A stretch of 64,000 nt of DNA from Aurantiochytrium sp. KH105 (lineage: Eukaryota; Sar; Bigyra; Thraustochytrida; Thraustochytriidae): contig BGKB01000051.1 of the NCBI GenBank assembly GCA_003116975.1, positions 326,684-390,683 of the forward strand, read 5' to 3'. Position 1 is the stretch's first letter. Every line of letters starts with the position of its first letter. Below are positions 52,436 through 64,000 of this stretch, piece by piece. Made by a program: the position numbers and the translations under genes. The notes beneath the pieces were generated by a model that was not told the DNA's origin, did not search any database, and saw nothing but the letters and a program-made list of their open reading frames with translations.

Positions 52436-54647
52436 CGTTTCGACCTCGTTGCACCTTGTAGCTTCTAACGCGGCCTCCTCACGAAGAGCACAACTTCAAA
52501 TCAATGCTCTGCAGGGACCAGTATACGCTTGCAGCTGATACAACGTCGACACGTCTTTCTCCAATATGACGTCGTGAATCTGGCGGCGAGAGAGAGCACG
52601 TTGTTAAGCGACGAGCGAAAGGAGAGACCGCAGCGGCGCCGCAGCCAGAGAAAGTTGGCGCCACGTGCACGAGGGCAAGGCGGATGCGTTGTCCGTTTAA
52701 CGCGGCTTCTCTACGAGCGTCTTGCGCTTGGTGTCGACGACGCAAGCGCGCAGCAGGCAGACAGTCAGATGTGACGAAGACGGCGTCCGTCCGTCCGGCT
52801 GCTCAGTACGCCGCGCGGGTCGAGAGCAGGCAAGAAAGGCGCGCAGCGAAGTGAGCGCGGAAGGGGGCGCCACACGTACGAACGACGCGTACGAGCGCGC
52901 GCGCGTTTGCCTCGAGCCGAGCCCGCCAACGTGTGATCGATCGCGTTCTGCTCGCATCGCGATCTCGCAAGGATCGACCGGGGAAACTTTCCCTCTCGGG
53001 AAAACAAGGATCCCCGGACCTGTTGCCTCCTGCGTAGACCCAAGTTTCTCCGTAGTCACCGTAAATTCTCCGAAGCACGTGCGGCGTGTCTGCGAAGAAG
53101 CAGGCCAGGCCAGGAGCGCAAGGCAGTCGCGTTCCGAGCAGGGAGGGCTGGCAGGCGCGGCGCTGCGCTGCGCTGCTGGCGCTGACGCGCGCATGGAGTG
53201 TTCCGCTGCTGCTGCGCCACGAAGAGACCTCGCGTCGGCCCGCTGCACTGCGAGCTTTCTTGCCTCGGTGACCGATCGATCGAGCGAGCCGGCGGCCGGG
53301 TTCTCCTTTTTGGGCGCGCACACCCTCTTTCTGGGAATCGAGGCGGCAGTGGCGGGCAGGGACGAGCCGCCGCGGCTACGTGCATTCGAATGCTGCAGTG
53401 CGCGGAGGGAAAGGGGAGAAGGAGGAGAGAAAGGGGGAAGTCCGAAGCTGCGGCACGCGCCGCGAGAGCCGCCTCGAGGATGCTGCTGCTGCTAGGGTCA
53501 GCATCGCGCGCTGCGCCAGAGCGGCCTGGGGGCTGACAGCTGGCTGGCTGGCTGGCTGGGGGCCCGGGGCGCAAGGAGGAGACGCGCTGCCCCTGGTGGC
53601 TGCCGAGACGATGATACCTGGGAGACGAACCGAGTGGGCACGCGGTGGGGGGAGGTAAAGAAAGGTGGTCGTGCAAGGGCAACTTGCGTGGCCGCCAAAG
53701 AGATCGACAGACGAGTGGAGATCTTCATCATCTTCTTATTCTTACTCTCGGCGACGTGTCGCTTGGACGGTGGTTAGTGCCATACGGTGATAATAGAAGA
53801 CGTTTGGCGAGAGACGGGGGCGAGACCAGCTGTGAGTTGGTTGAGCGCTAGCATTTTGTTTCCTCCTTCCATGGGGTAAAAGGCATGACGGTTGCGGCAA
53901 TGATGAGCACGTCTTTTCGAGCAGTGACAAACATTCGCCCTTGATTCTTCTTCTCTTGGGCCAAACAGGCCTGGCCAGACTGCCTCGAGCGCCACGCGTC
54001 TGGCTTTGGCGTCGGTGTCCAACTTGCCGCGCTGCAGCTGCGAGCTCGTCGATGTGGGTGCCGAGATCTACAACAGCAAAGTGTTTTATCCGCGCGCTGC
54101 AAAGTGAATCATTGGTCCGTGCAAATGAACAAACAGTCAGGCGCAATCGGCAAAGGCTTGGCGAGTCTCTCTTGTCTCATCGCCGCCGCCGCCGACGCAG
54201 ATGATGATGCCCGGAATCGCGGAGACGCTAGGGGCGCGCCCAGGCAGCGCGCGGGCCCTGACAGAGGGCGTTGAGGGCCCGATGTGTTCAGGCGGACGCG
54301 CGCTCGTGGCAGGTCTTGCCGCAGCGCCTTGCCGCATGGAGCGGCTTGGAGGTGGATGGATTGAGCCAACGACGATGTGCCCAACGACGAGCGAAGGCGC
54401 GAAGGCGGCGACTGCAGGCGTGGGTGTCGGCGACGTGAGCGAGAGAGCCAGGAGAGAAGCGGGGGCCTGAGAACGGTGAGCTGCAGTGGACACGTGCAAG
54501 TAAGAAAGACCGCCTCGCGCTACCCGAAGATTCGACCTGGTGTGCACTAGCAAGCAAGGCGAAAAAAAGGCTGCAGCAGCGTCTTGGGCCTCGACGAGCA
54601 CTTCTGGTCAGGGTAAGGGCGTTTCAAACATTCTCGCAACATTTACC
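52436..54647. other. Region between the LRR gene and its decayed paralogue
   Basis: About 2.2 kb. The first part upstream of the LRR gene has a short open stretch in frame with its start (reading ALREEAALEATRCNEVET) that may be a missed upstream exon. The rest is GC-rich with a GGCT run near 53540-53562 and no convincing gene on either strand. Confidence 0.5.
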
Positions 54648-56491
54648 AGTCGAACCTAAAGTTTTAGCCGACAACGTCCGGCGTAAGGAGTGGACGTAGC
54701 CTGGCCTGGACGATGGCACGTATGCCTGCATCCTGAATACGATTTGCCATGTACTCACGGAGACGCTATGCTCGAAGTCGAGCCCATGCTTGCTGCACGA
54801 CAGCGAAATCGCTAAAGAATGGATCCTTTTCTCCACCAGGTTTTGGTGCGCATCTCGCCACGTGCTGATGACAAGCCTGTGAGTTATTGCCTGCATCCTG
54901 GAGACACCATGCGCAGAAACGACACGGGCAAACGCCGCATGACAGGGCACAGCAGCCGTTAAAGTCGGCAAAGGCTGTCGAGCAGCGCGGGCACGAAATG
55001 ACGAGGACTGAATTTTGAATTGTGTGAAGGTGATTCTGCGTCGTCGGATCCAGCCCATGTTCACGCAGAGCTGCATCGTGACGAAGCTAGAGCTGGCGCT
55101 CCTGCTCGGCTGCGGCGTCTCGCTCAAGATGCTTGCGCACGATGTTGAGCCAATTCGCAAAGTCTTCTGGGACAGCAGTTGCTATGGCATGTCCTCTGAT
55201 GAGGAGCTCGCAGTCTGACGCGACACAGCGCATGCTGCCACCGCGTAAGAAATTCACGTGAGCATCAGGCTGAGCCGCGGCACGGACTGAGTGGCCCAAG
55301 CACTCTTTGCACGTAAAGTGACCGTCAGCGCAAGAGACGCCCTCATCGGCGGGATAAATGTCAAGGCAAATGGCACACGAGGCCTCCTTCACCGGCTCGA
55401 CCTGAAAGGCCTCGTGATGCAAGGCGTCGAGTGCAGTAGGCCGCTGACTTGAATCTTCAGGCCGCAGAGACGATATTAGTGACTTGGTTGCTTCTGATAT
55501 CTCTGTGTTCTCGAAGAGCTCTGCGAGAACCACGCTCACAGAGAACATGTCCACGGCAGACTCAACTTTGTCAACAACTTCGTCGCGCAGCAGCTCGGGC
55601 GCCATGTATTGCTTGGTCGTTTGCAAAGGCTGCGTCATGGTCACGTCGTGCATCTGGACGCCGTCAAAGTCCCCTAGCACTGGTGGAAGACTTGGCGCGA
55701 GGAAGATATTCTTTGGCTTGATGTCGGCATTGCCACGAAACCTCGCGAGTACAAATTGTGCAAACCGTACAAAAGACCGGTGGCGATGCCCCTGCGCGTC
55801 GCCAAGTCTGCAAACGGGTTGTCTCGGATCCAGGCATCAAGGTCGCCACCCTTGTAAAAGGGCATCAAAATGCAGCCCTGATGCGCATCCTGCATGAAGG
55901 CGCCCTGAATGTGCACAATACAGGCTGATTGTATCTGATCAAGCACTGACGCTTGACGGTAAAAGCGACTGCTCCGCTTTTCGTTGGCGAGATGAAAGGA
56001 TTTGAGCACAAACTCATGGCCATTAGATCGCGTAGAAGTAGGACAAATTTGCCAGAATTGGATGAAAGCTGTGCGACAGTCTCAAAATCTCCACGCGTTG
56101 CGTTTGTCAGCCAGAGACCCAACGTGGACAGCTCGTGGGGTATGCTATTTTGTATGCGCAAGCTCTTGAGCCAATCTTGGTTTTGTATCAATTCAGAAAA
56201 ATGTTCTTCCGCATGTTTCAACACCCGTGCGCGCTCTTTGCGCAGCTCGCTGTCGAGCTTGTAAACACTCCCGATCTGAGCAAGCTCATGCTCGAGGCCA
56301 GGAATCCGAGCTCGAGCTTCTGTATCTCCGTCATTGGCATCCTCGCGGGCGTCGCGAAGATCATGTTCAAGCCGTTCACGCTTCCGCTTCGTTTTGTGCA
56401 TGCTTTGCATGATCTCTTCTACGTCCGTCTTGCACGGCTCACATAGTCCGGGAACGTGCTGAGACAGCACCTCGGTGAGCTCTTTGACGCG
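54648..56491 (-). pseudogene. Decayed paralogue of the kinase-RING/IBR half of the LRR gene
   Basis: Aligns with the last exon of the neighbouring gene from RVKELTEVLSQH (after an ACAACAG acceptor at 56492-56498) to its C-terminal end. Damage: a frame change in the N-lobe near 56030, another at the catalytic loop near 55735 (HCNVKPEN position), an in-frame TAG after AAAEQERQL (about 55085), a TAG where the intact copy has Gln (RLRA-stop-RLREYM, near 54770), and TAA before NFRF at the end (near 54665). The kinase C-lobe and RING stay open between 55680 and 55087 (MLGDFDGVQMHDV, CAICLDIYPADEG, CADGHFTCKEC). The LRR and ankyrin parts are absent; the 1.4-kb repeat array takes their place upstream. 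Several independent breaks argue for a pseudogene rather than one sequencing error. Confidence 0.85.
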
Positions 56492-59400
56492 CTGTTGTAA
56501 AAAAAGAAATGACGAAAAAACAAGAAAATGAGGTGTGGCTTTGTGGCAGGAGATCGAGAGAGCGAGGAATGGCAGAGGCAACGCAAAGGCAGGAATGGCC
56601 AGCGAAATACTGAGGCAAGATCTGAGCGTGGTTGCTTTTGCTGTCTATGACCACGTGCGACAGTGAAGGATGGTTCAACTTGACCAAAAAAGACGAAATC
56701 ATATTGGGAGCGAGTGTTTATGGCAAACGTTTGCTACGTCACGGCCACGAAAAAAGTACGCGCGTGGCAGGACGAAGCGGCGCAGGGTAGGAGCGAGTGC
56801 TGAGGCAAGCGCTGACCTCGCCGGCACAGTCATTGTCTCTGCAGTGGATGCGAAAAGAGGCTCGTTATCGAGAGCTAAAAAAAATGGCAAGCTGGTTGGG
56901 CTTGTTCGCCGCAGATCTCGCTGGGAAGGCTGCAGATCGTTCGCGCAGGCTGTGTACAGGCTTTGACAAGATGTTGCGGCGTCATGTAAGCATTTTGGCA
57001 TGGATCAGAGGCCTTGGCGGTGGTCCATGAGGCGTTTGTTTCACCGAAGAGGAGGTGAGCTCGGGCGAGCGAAGCAGCTACACAAGCTGCAGACCCGACG
57101 AGACGTGCTCGCCACGCTGACTGGCACGAATGAGCGCAAGGCAATATGGAGAGTCGTTTCTAAGATCGCTGACGCAGGTTACAGGATTGTTTGGTGAGGA
57201 AGAGAGCCCAGAGTGCATTGCACGTGCAAAGTCTTGTCTTGGAGATTGGTCTTACGGATAGAAAAAGGTGTCGCATCGTCAGCGAGGGGTCAAATTTGCG
57301 TGCAAGAGCTTGTGTGAGAGCTGGCCTACGGATCAGCGGAATTTCAGCTGCGCTCGAGGTGCAAGAAAGAGAGCAAGGTGAAAGTGAACAATATGAGGCA
57401 GCGCTGGCAACGCGCGCGAGAGCAAGCAAATGTTGCGCGATCCTGGTCGCAGAGCTTGTGGAGGACTGGCAGGGATGTGGTAGATCAGCGAGAGCAGTTT
57501 TGGCAGCGTGCTGCTTGTGTATGTCAAGGCTAGTGTTGCAAACGAGGTGTTGCTTGGCTAAATTGATGTACTTTGGTCCGCTCGGGGCTTGAGAGGGATG
57601 GCGGATGAACTGCAGATGAGCTTGCAAAGGCTGATCCAAGTGTACAGGTTGGATCTATGGCTTTTAATTGGATCGAGCGACTTTTGTTGAAGAGAAAAGC
57701 ATGCTAATGAGTTTGACCTGTTTTTCTGTTTTTTATTTTGAACCGAGCTCTTTGTTGGTTTCGTTGCCTGCAGCAGAATTGGGCAGCGTCATTGGACAGA
57801 ACAGCGCGGGCGATGCGTAGGTTTTGCGCAGCGAAGTAGTGTGGCTTGATATCGTCGGCGTGGGCGGAGAGCTCGTGCAGGCAGCGTTGTTGCGAAAGAT
57901 AAAATAGACGACGCAAAAAAGAAAGAAAATGTGGTGTGGCTTTGTGGCAGGAGATCGAGCAAGCGAGAGATGGCAGAGGCGAAACAAAGACAGCAGTAGA
58001 CAGCGAAGGTCTAGTGCAAGAGCTGAGTGTGGTTGATTTTGCTGTCGGTGAACACGTGCGGCAGTGAGGATAGTTGAAGTTGGCAAAAAAGAGGCGAACA
58101 AATAAGGGGAGAATATGTGAGCGAATGTAGGGCAGGCGATTGCTACGTCAAGACCATGAAAAAGTACGCGCATTGTAGGGCGAGACGGTGCAGAGTAGGA
58201 GCTAGTGCCGAGACAAGCGCTGGGCTCGTCGGCACAGTCATCGTCTTTGCAGTGGATGCGAAAAGCGGCTGCTTGTTGAGGCAAAAAAAAGAAGAAAAGC
58301 TGGCTAGGCTCGTTCGCCGCAGATCTCGCTGAGATGACTGCAAATCGTCTGCGTACGCTATGTGCAGGCTTTGGCAAGATGTTGTGGCATCGTGTCATCA
58401 TTCTTGTATGGATCAAGGGCCCTGACGGTGGTTTTTATGGCGTTTGTTCACTGAAGAGGAGATGGAGAGCGGGTTCGCGACGCAGCCACGCAAGCTGCAG
58501 ACCCGGCGAGACGAGCACGTTGTGCTGATTGACCGTGAATGGGTGCTAGACGGTGTATGTGATCGCTTTTAAGATTGTTGACGAGGGCTGCAGGTGTGCT
58601 TGGTGAGGAAGAGAACCCAGAGTGCGTGGTATGAGCAAAGCAAAGTATCGGCTTGGACAGTGGCTGCACGGGCAAAGAGGGATTACATGGCCAGCAAAGG
58701 GTTTGGTTTGCGCTAGCGAGCCTATTTAAGAGCTGGGCTTGGGATTAGCGGACTTTCAGCTGCGTTCGAGGTGCCAAGAAGGCGAACAAAGTAAAGGTGA
58801 ACAATATGGGGCTTCGTTGGCAACGCACGCGAGAGCAAGCAAATGATGCGCGATCATGGTCGAAGAGATTGGGGAAGGCTGCCAAGCATGTGGCAGATCG
58901 ACGAGAGCGGTTCTGGCAGCGTGCTACTCGTGCAAGTCAAGGCTAGCGTTGCGAACGAGATGTTGCTTGGCTAAGTAGATGTGCTTTGGTCCGCTTGGGG
59001 CTTGAGAGGGATGGCGGATGACCTGCAAATGAGCTTGCCAAGACTGGTCCAAGTCTGTAGCCTGGCTCTATGGTTTTAGTTTGGATCGAGCTCGTATTGT
59101 TGAAGAGAAAAGCATGCTAGTGCGTTTGTCTCCTGCTTTTTTGTTATTAGAACTGAGCTGTTTGTTGGTTTCGCTGCCTGCAGAAGAGATGAGCAGCGTC
59201 GTGAAACAGAGCGATGCGCGCGCTGCGTAGGTCTTGCGCAGAGAGGTGGCGTGGCTAGATTTCGTCGGCAATGGCAAAGAGCTTGTGCAGGCAGCGCTGT
59301 TGTGAAAGAAGAAAATGACGACACAAGAAGAAGAAGAGAATGAGGTGTGGCTTTGTGGCACCAGACGGAGCGAGAGAGCAACGGAAGAGACAAGACAGAG

Positions 59401-62400
59401 GCAGCCGGAGGCAGCGCAGGTCTAGCGCAAGAGCTGAGCGTGGTTGCTTTTGCTGTCGACGACCACGGGTGGCAGTGAAGGGTGGCTAAATTTGAACAAA
59501 AAAGACGAAATAAATAAAGAGAGAATGGGGAAGCGAGTATTCATGGCAGGCGTTTGCGATTGCAAGAACACGAAAAGGTACGCGCATGGCAGGGCGAGAC
59601 GGTGCAGAGTAGGAGCTGGTGCTGAGACAAGCGCTGGGCTCGTCGGCACAGTCATCGTCTCTGCAGTGGATGCGAAAAGAGGCTGCTTATTGAGGCAAAA
59701 ACAAGAAGAGAAGCTGGTCGGGCTTGTCCGCCGCCGCTCTCGATGAAAATGCTGTAGATCGTCCGCGCAGGCTGTGCACAGGCTCTGGTAGGATTTTGTG
59801 GCGTCAAGTAAGCTTTTTCGCATGTATCAGAGACGCTGGCGTTGGTTTTTATGACGTTTTTTTACGAGAAGATGAGCTGTGTACGAGTGAGCGAGGCAGC
59901 CACGCAAGCTGCAGACGTGACGAGGCGTGCTCGACGAGCTGACTGGCATGAATGAGCGCCGGACATTATATGCGATCGTTTACAAAAAGTTTGACGCATG
60001 TTGCAGGTGTAATTGTCAAGAAAGAAAGCCAAGAGTGCGCGATTCTGCAAAGTATCGGCTTGAAGACTGACTGCACGGATAGAAAAAGGCGCCGCATCGT
60101 CAACAAATGGTCAATCTTGCGTGTAAGAGCTTGTGTGAGAGCTAGGCTGCGGATCAGAGAAATACCAGCTGCCTTCGAGGTGCAAGAAAGAGAGCAAAGT
60201 AAAGGTGAATAATATGGGGCAGCGTTGGCAACGCGCGCCAGAGCAAGCAAATGCAGTGCGATCATGGTTGCAGAGCTTGGAGAAGGCTGGCAAGCATGTG
60301 GCAGAAGCACGAGAGCAGTTTTGGCAGTGTGCTGCTTGTGTAAGTCAAGGCTAGCGTTGCGAGTGAGGTGTTGCTTGGCTAGCTCGGTGCGCTTTGGTCC
60401 GCTTGGGGCTTGAAAGGGATGGCGGATGGAGTGCAAATGAGCTTGCAAAGGCTGATCCAAGTGTATAGTTTGGCTCTATGGTTTTTGTTTGAATCGAGCG
60501 AGTGTTGTTGGAGAGAAAAGCATGGTAGTGCGGTTGTCTCTTGTTTTCTTGTTATTTGAGCGGAGCTGTTTGTTGGTTTCGCTGCCTGCAGAAGAGATGA
60601 GCAGCGTCATAAGACAGAACGACGCGCGCGATGCATAGATCTTGCGCAGGGAAGTTGCGTGGCTCGATTTTGTTAGTATGGGCGGAGAGCTCGTGCAGGC
60701 AGCGCTGTTGTGAAAGAAAGATCGACACTACTAAAAGCAGAAAATGAGGCTGGCTTTGTGGCAGGAGATCGAGCAAGCGAGAGATGGCAGAGGCGAAAAA
60801 AAGGCCGCCGGAGGCAGCGCAGGTCTAGCATAAGAGCTGAGCGCGATTCTTTTGCTGTCGGCAACCACGTGCGGCAGTGAAGGATGGTTAAAGTCAACAA
60901 AAAAAAGGCGAACAAATAAGGAGAGAAAATGGGAGCGAGTGTAGATGGCAAGCTTTGGCTGCGGCACGAGTGAGCAAAAGGTACGCGCATGACAGGTTGA
61001 GATGGTGCAAGGTAGGAGCTGGAGCTGAGGCAAGTGCTGAGCTCGTCGTCACAGTCATCGTCTCTGCAGTAGATGCGAAAAGCTGCCTTGTCGAGAGCCA
61101 ACTGTTGAGGAAATGAACTGTAAGATGGATTCTGTTTTAACGCTGATTGGCTACGAATGATTCGGGTCTGCTCGTGACGGGACCGCTTTGGCTCGGCGCC
61201 AGGTCCGAGACTTGGATAAGTGATGTGCAGAGAAGCTGGTGAGGAGCACGGGACTTTGTCACACTTTTCGGCAAGGAGATATTCACTGCCGTGACTTTGT
61301 AGTCTGTCCTCACCAAGTACACTGACCGCTGCAAGGGGTTTAGATGGGGCTTTTTTTATGGGCGAAAGGTTGAAGTCATCTTGTCCATGCCGTATCAGCC
61401 ATGGTGGCGTCATTGTCTTATTTCGATAGCCAACAAAGAAGGCAAGCTGGGTGGGCTTGCTCGTCGCAGAACTCGATGCAAAGGCTGCAAATCGTCCGCG
61501 TACGCTGTGAGTAGGCTCGCGTAAGATGTTGTGGCGTCATGCGTGCGATTTTGCATGGATCAAGGGTTGAGTGGTGGTCTGTGAGGCGTTTGTGCGCGAG
61601 AAGAAAGATATGTATGGGCTGTTGATGATGGTACACAAGCTGCAGACCCGGCGAGATGAGCTCGCTGAGCTGATTAGCATGAATGGGTGTTGGTGAATAT
61701 ATTTGTTCGTTTGCAAGATGATTGACGCATGTTGCAGGTGTCGTCGGCGAGGAAGAGAGCCTAACGTGCATTGTAGTGCAGAGTGTTGGCTTGAAGACTG
61801 GTCTCACGGATAGAAAACGTGCCGCATCGTCAGCGAATGGTCAAATTTGCGTGCGCAAGCCTGCTTGGGAGATAGGCTTCGAGTCATCAGGAATTGTGCT
61901 GCGCTCGAGGTGCAAGGAGGCGAGCAAGGTAAAAGTGAACAATATGGGGGCAGCGTCGGCAACGCACGCGAGAGCAGACAAATGCAGCGCGATCATGGCC
62001 ACAGAGCCTGGGGAGGCTGGCAGGCATGTGACAGATCCGCGAGAGTAGTTTTATCAGCGTGCTGCTTGTGCAAGTCAAGGCAAGCGTTGCGAACGAGGTG
62101 TTGCTTGGCTAGCTTGGTGTGCTTTGTCCTGCTCGGGGCTTGAAAGGGATGGCGGATGATCTGCAAATGAGCTTGCAAAGGTTGATCCAAGTGTATAGGC
62201 TGACTCCATGGCTTTTGTTTTGATCGAGCGATTGTTGTTGCAGAGAAAAGCATGCTAGTGCGTTTGTCTCCTGCTTTTTTGTTATTAGAGCTGAGCTCTT
62301 TGTTGGTTCGCTGCTTGCAGACGAGGTGAGCAGCGTCGTGAGACAAAGCGAGGCGCGCGTTGCGTAGGTCTTGCGCAGATAGGTGGCGTGGCAAGATTTC

Positions 62401-62860
62401 GTCGGCGTCGGCGGTGAGCTCGTGCAGGCAGCGCTGTTGTGAAAGAAAGAACGACACAGATACAAGAAGGATATGAGGTGTGGCTTTGTGGCAGGAGATC
62501 GAGCAAGCGAGAGATGGCAGAGGCGAAACAAAGGAAGCCAGAGGCAGCGTAGGTCAAATGCAAGAGCTGAGCGTGGTTGCTTTCGCTGTCGACGACCACT
62601 TGCGGCAGTGAAGGATGGCTAGAGTTGATCAAAATGACGCGAGCTAAAAAGAGAGAAAATGTAGATGGCAAGCTTTTGACTGCTGCGCGAGTGAGCAAAA
62701 GGTATGCGCATGGCAGAGCGAGATGGTGCCAAGGTAGGAGCTGGGTGTGAGGCAAGTGCTGAGCTCGTCGGCACAGTCACTGTCTCTGCAGTGGATGCGG
62801 AAAGCTGCCTTGCTGAGAGCCAAGAAAGAAGGCAGGCTGGCGGGGCTTGCGAACGGCAAA
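56492..62860. repeat. Tandem array of five ~1.4-kb units
   Basis: The marker TGGCTTTGTGGCA (variants) recurs at 56536, 57937, 59348, 60751 and 62481, so spacings are 1401, 1411, 1403 and 1730; the last is longer because of a 332-bp insertion. Whole units align: for example CACAGTCATCGTCTCTGCAGTGGATGCG-type and AGCATGCTAGTGCGTTTGTC-type blocks occur in each (given here only as short signatures). Divergence is moderate with small indels. On the minus strand each unit ends with a T-rich stretch and an ACAACAG acceptor-like site before a partly open segment reading RCLHEL. No unit contains a long open frame with a recognised domain. Confidence 0.85.
61103..61434. mobile_element. 332-bp insertion with 7-bp target-site-like duplication
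   Basis: Present in only one of the five 1.4-kb units. It is bounded by AGCCAAC at 61096-61102 and 61428-61434; the other units read through this point (for example GAGAGCCAAGAAAGAAGG near 62817). Removing it brings the unit to 1398 bp, in line with its neighbours. Its ends (TGTTGAGG and TTTCGAT) are not inverted repeats, there is no A-tail and no coding capacity. A small non-autonomous element is the best reading; the family is unknown. Confidence 0.6.
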
Positions 62861-64000
62861 CAATATGGTGGCGAGATCTTTCGCGAGCGAGCAGCCGGCT
62901 GCGCAAGAGACCTTTTCATGTGCGATGACCAGCAAGACAGGGCGGTCTGTGCGTGTGGCGCGTCGTGTGTCGGGTTGGTACAGATCGAATTGGTTCTTGT
63001 ACTGCAACAAGGGCAACAAGAAGCTTGACTTGTGAAAGCCTCGCACGGCTCTATGGTGTTGGCTGCGTTGCAGCAAAAAAATGTCAGACGCTGGTGTCAT
63101 ACTTGTTGCAGCCGCGTGAGGGTGCACGGATGGTGTCGCGTCGCTCGCTGAACCTGTAGCCTGACCGATAGATGAGCAGAAAATGAACAAAATGGGCTGT
63201 GTTAGATGCACTTCTTGCTGCACAGCGACGAGAGGAGCGAAGCTCGGGCACTCAAAAAGTCCATAGTAGAGCAACAGGACGGACTTGACGTTTGGGTGCC
63301 CAAATGAGGTCCTCGAAATCAAGTGCCAGGGCGGCGCAAGGGCGGTGAGCAAGGGGGCGTACATGGTCAAATACATTCGAGCAAGTTGGACCAAGTCGAT
63401 TTTTGCAAAGAATTTTTTGACGATGAGAGCAAATTTAGGTGTTCATTGAGGGTACCTATTCGTGAACAGTGAGCCCCACAGTGTCGCACACGAAGATCTT
63501 CGCGCCGATCACTTTGTCAGCTCAATTTGACGTTGATCTGCAAGCCTGTCTCTCGGCTACCAATTTTTTTCGAGCATGAAAGAAAGAGGCCTATTCAAAT
63601 TTTTTGGGCCTATTTCGAGTCCAACGGTCTGGGACTGCGTTTCGCAAGAGGCGCGGCAACGGATCATTTTGGTCTCTTCATTTTCTTCGGGGTTGCGTGC
63701 GGACTCTGGCTGGCGGAAGTGCTTCTGTGATGGAGGCGCGGAGCGGGTAGGAAGAAGCGCGCTAAGATTTGTTTTTAGTTGAGGCAGCGCACTGGCGTTT
63801 GGCAGTTGATGTCGATGCCGGTGGTCACGGTGCCGCAGAAGTGGAAGCTTCGTTTTCGTACGCTGTTGCGAAACGTTTTGAACTGATACCGATGGTGTGG
63901 AGACCGTTCGAGCTGTTTTGTTTGATTGATTTCGAGCTTGAAGCAGCGTGGGCACTCTACAACAAAGGTCCTCCTAGCGGCGCTTGATTATAGCGCGAGC
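62861..64000. other. Right end of the window beyond the repeat array
   Basis: The similarity to the 1.4-kb unit fades near 62860. Frames of 132-205 codons exist on the minus strand (62777-63394, 63557-63955) but show no motif, and one overlaps the repeat. I see no supported gene; a gene starting beyond the window could have its flank here. Confidence 0.5.

Noticed and set aside
61103-61434. Solo LTR or SINE reading of the 332-bp insertion
   Set aside because: No TG...CA ends, no A-tail and no convincing pol III A/B boxes, so only an unspecified small insertion is claimed.
56500-62900. Plus-strand open frames in the 1.4-kb units (such as the ones reading LRQALTSPAQSLSLQWMRKE and KLQTRRDVLATL)
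   Set aside because: They look protein-like in the first unit, but the corresponding frames carry stops in the other units, so a conserved plus-strand gene is not supported.

Overview
The window looks like a nuclear contig from a GC-rich, gene-dense, intron-poor microbial eukaryote. The gene set fits a heterotrophic stramenopile, most likely a labyrinthulomycete (thraustochytrid): SLC44 transporter, soluble adenylyl cyclase, CSN7, SRP receptor beta, CCDC124, AGC kinase, and a membrane protein carrying the C-x3-C...CDD...GTDC-x-DC motif common in stramenopile proteins. The organism call is inference. Introns, where visible, are short with GTAAGT/GTGAGT donors and CAG acceptors.

Layout. 0.2-19.4 kb: five conserved genes, namely a choline-transporter-like protein (+), a giant soluble adenylyl cyclase (-), a PDZ/TPR protein (-), COP9 signalosome subunit 7 (+) and an AGC kinase (-). 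19.4-26.9 kb: about 7.5 kb with no recognisable gene, full of microsatellites, ending in a wrecked TPR (kinesin-light-chain-like) pseudogene. 27.7-45.4 kb: a second gene block with a small unknown ORF, SRPRB (two exons, -), a RING-H2 E3 ligase (-), a FabI-type enoyl-ACP reductase (+), a secreted arylsulfatase (+), an MIT-like protein (+), CCDC124 (-), ADPRM (two exons, -) and a large polytopic membrane protein (+).

46.4-62.9 kb is the unusual part. On the minus strand lies one gene built from a start exon, eleven tandem LRR exons of exactly 84 nt each, and one long exon with ankyrin-like, coiled-coil, degenerate kinase and RING/IBR regions. An assembly defect (one N plus a duplicated 19-mer) breaks its reading frame. 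Upstream is a decayed paralogue of its C-terminal half (three in-frame stops and frameshifts), followed by five copies of a ~1.4 kb tandem repeat whose period is in register with the pseudogene's splice acceptor. One copy carries a 332 bp insertion flanked by 7-bp direct repeats. I read this as a locus that grows by tandem duplication of exon+intron units.

The conserved genes are housekeeping or signalling functions without an evident shared pathway, as expected for a eukaryotic chromosome. Several neighbours are divergent and may share a promoter region (PDZ-TPR/CSN7, RING/FabI, ADPRM/membrane protein). Many of the longest open frames begin at non-ATG codons; where a good ATG lies inside I moved the start to it.
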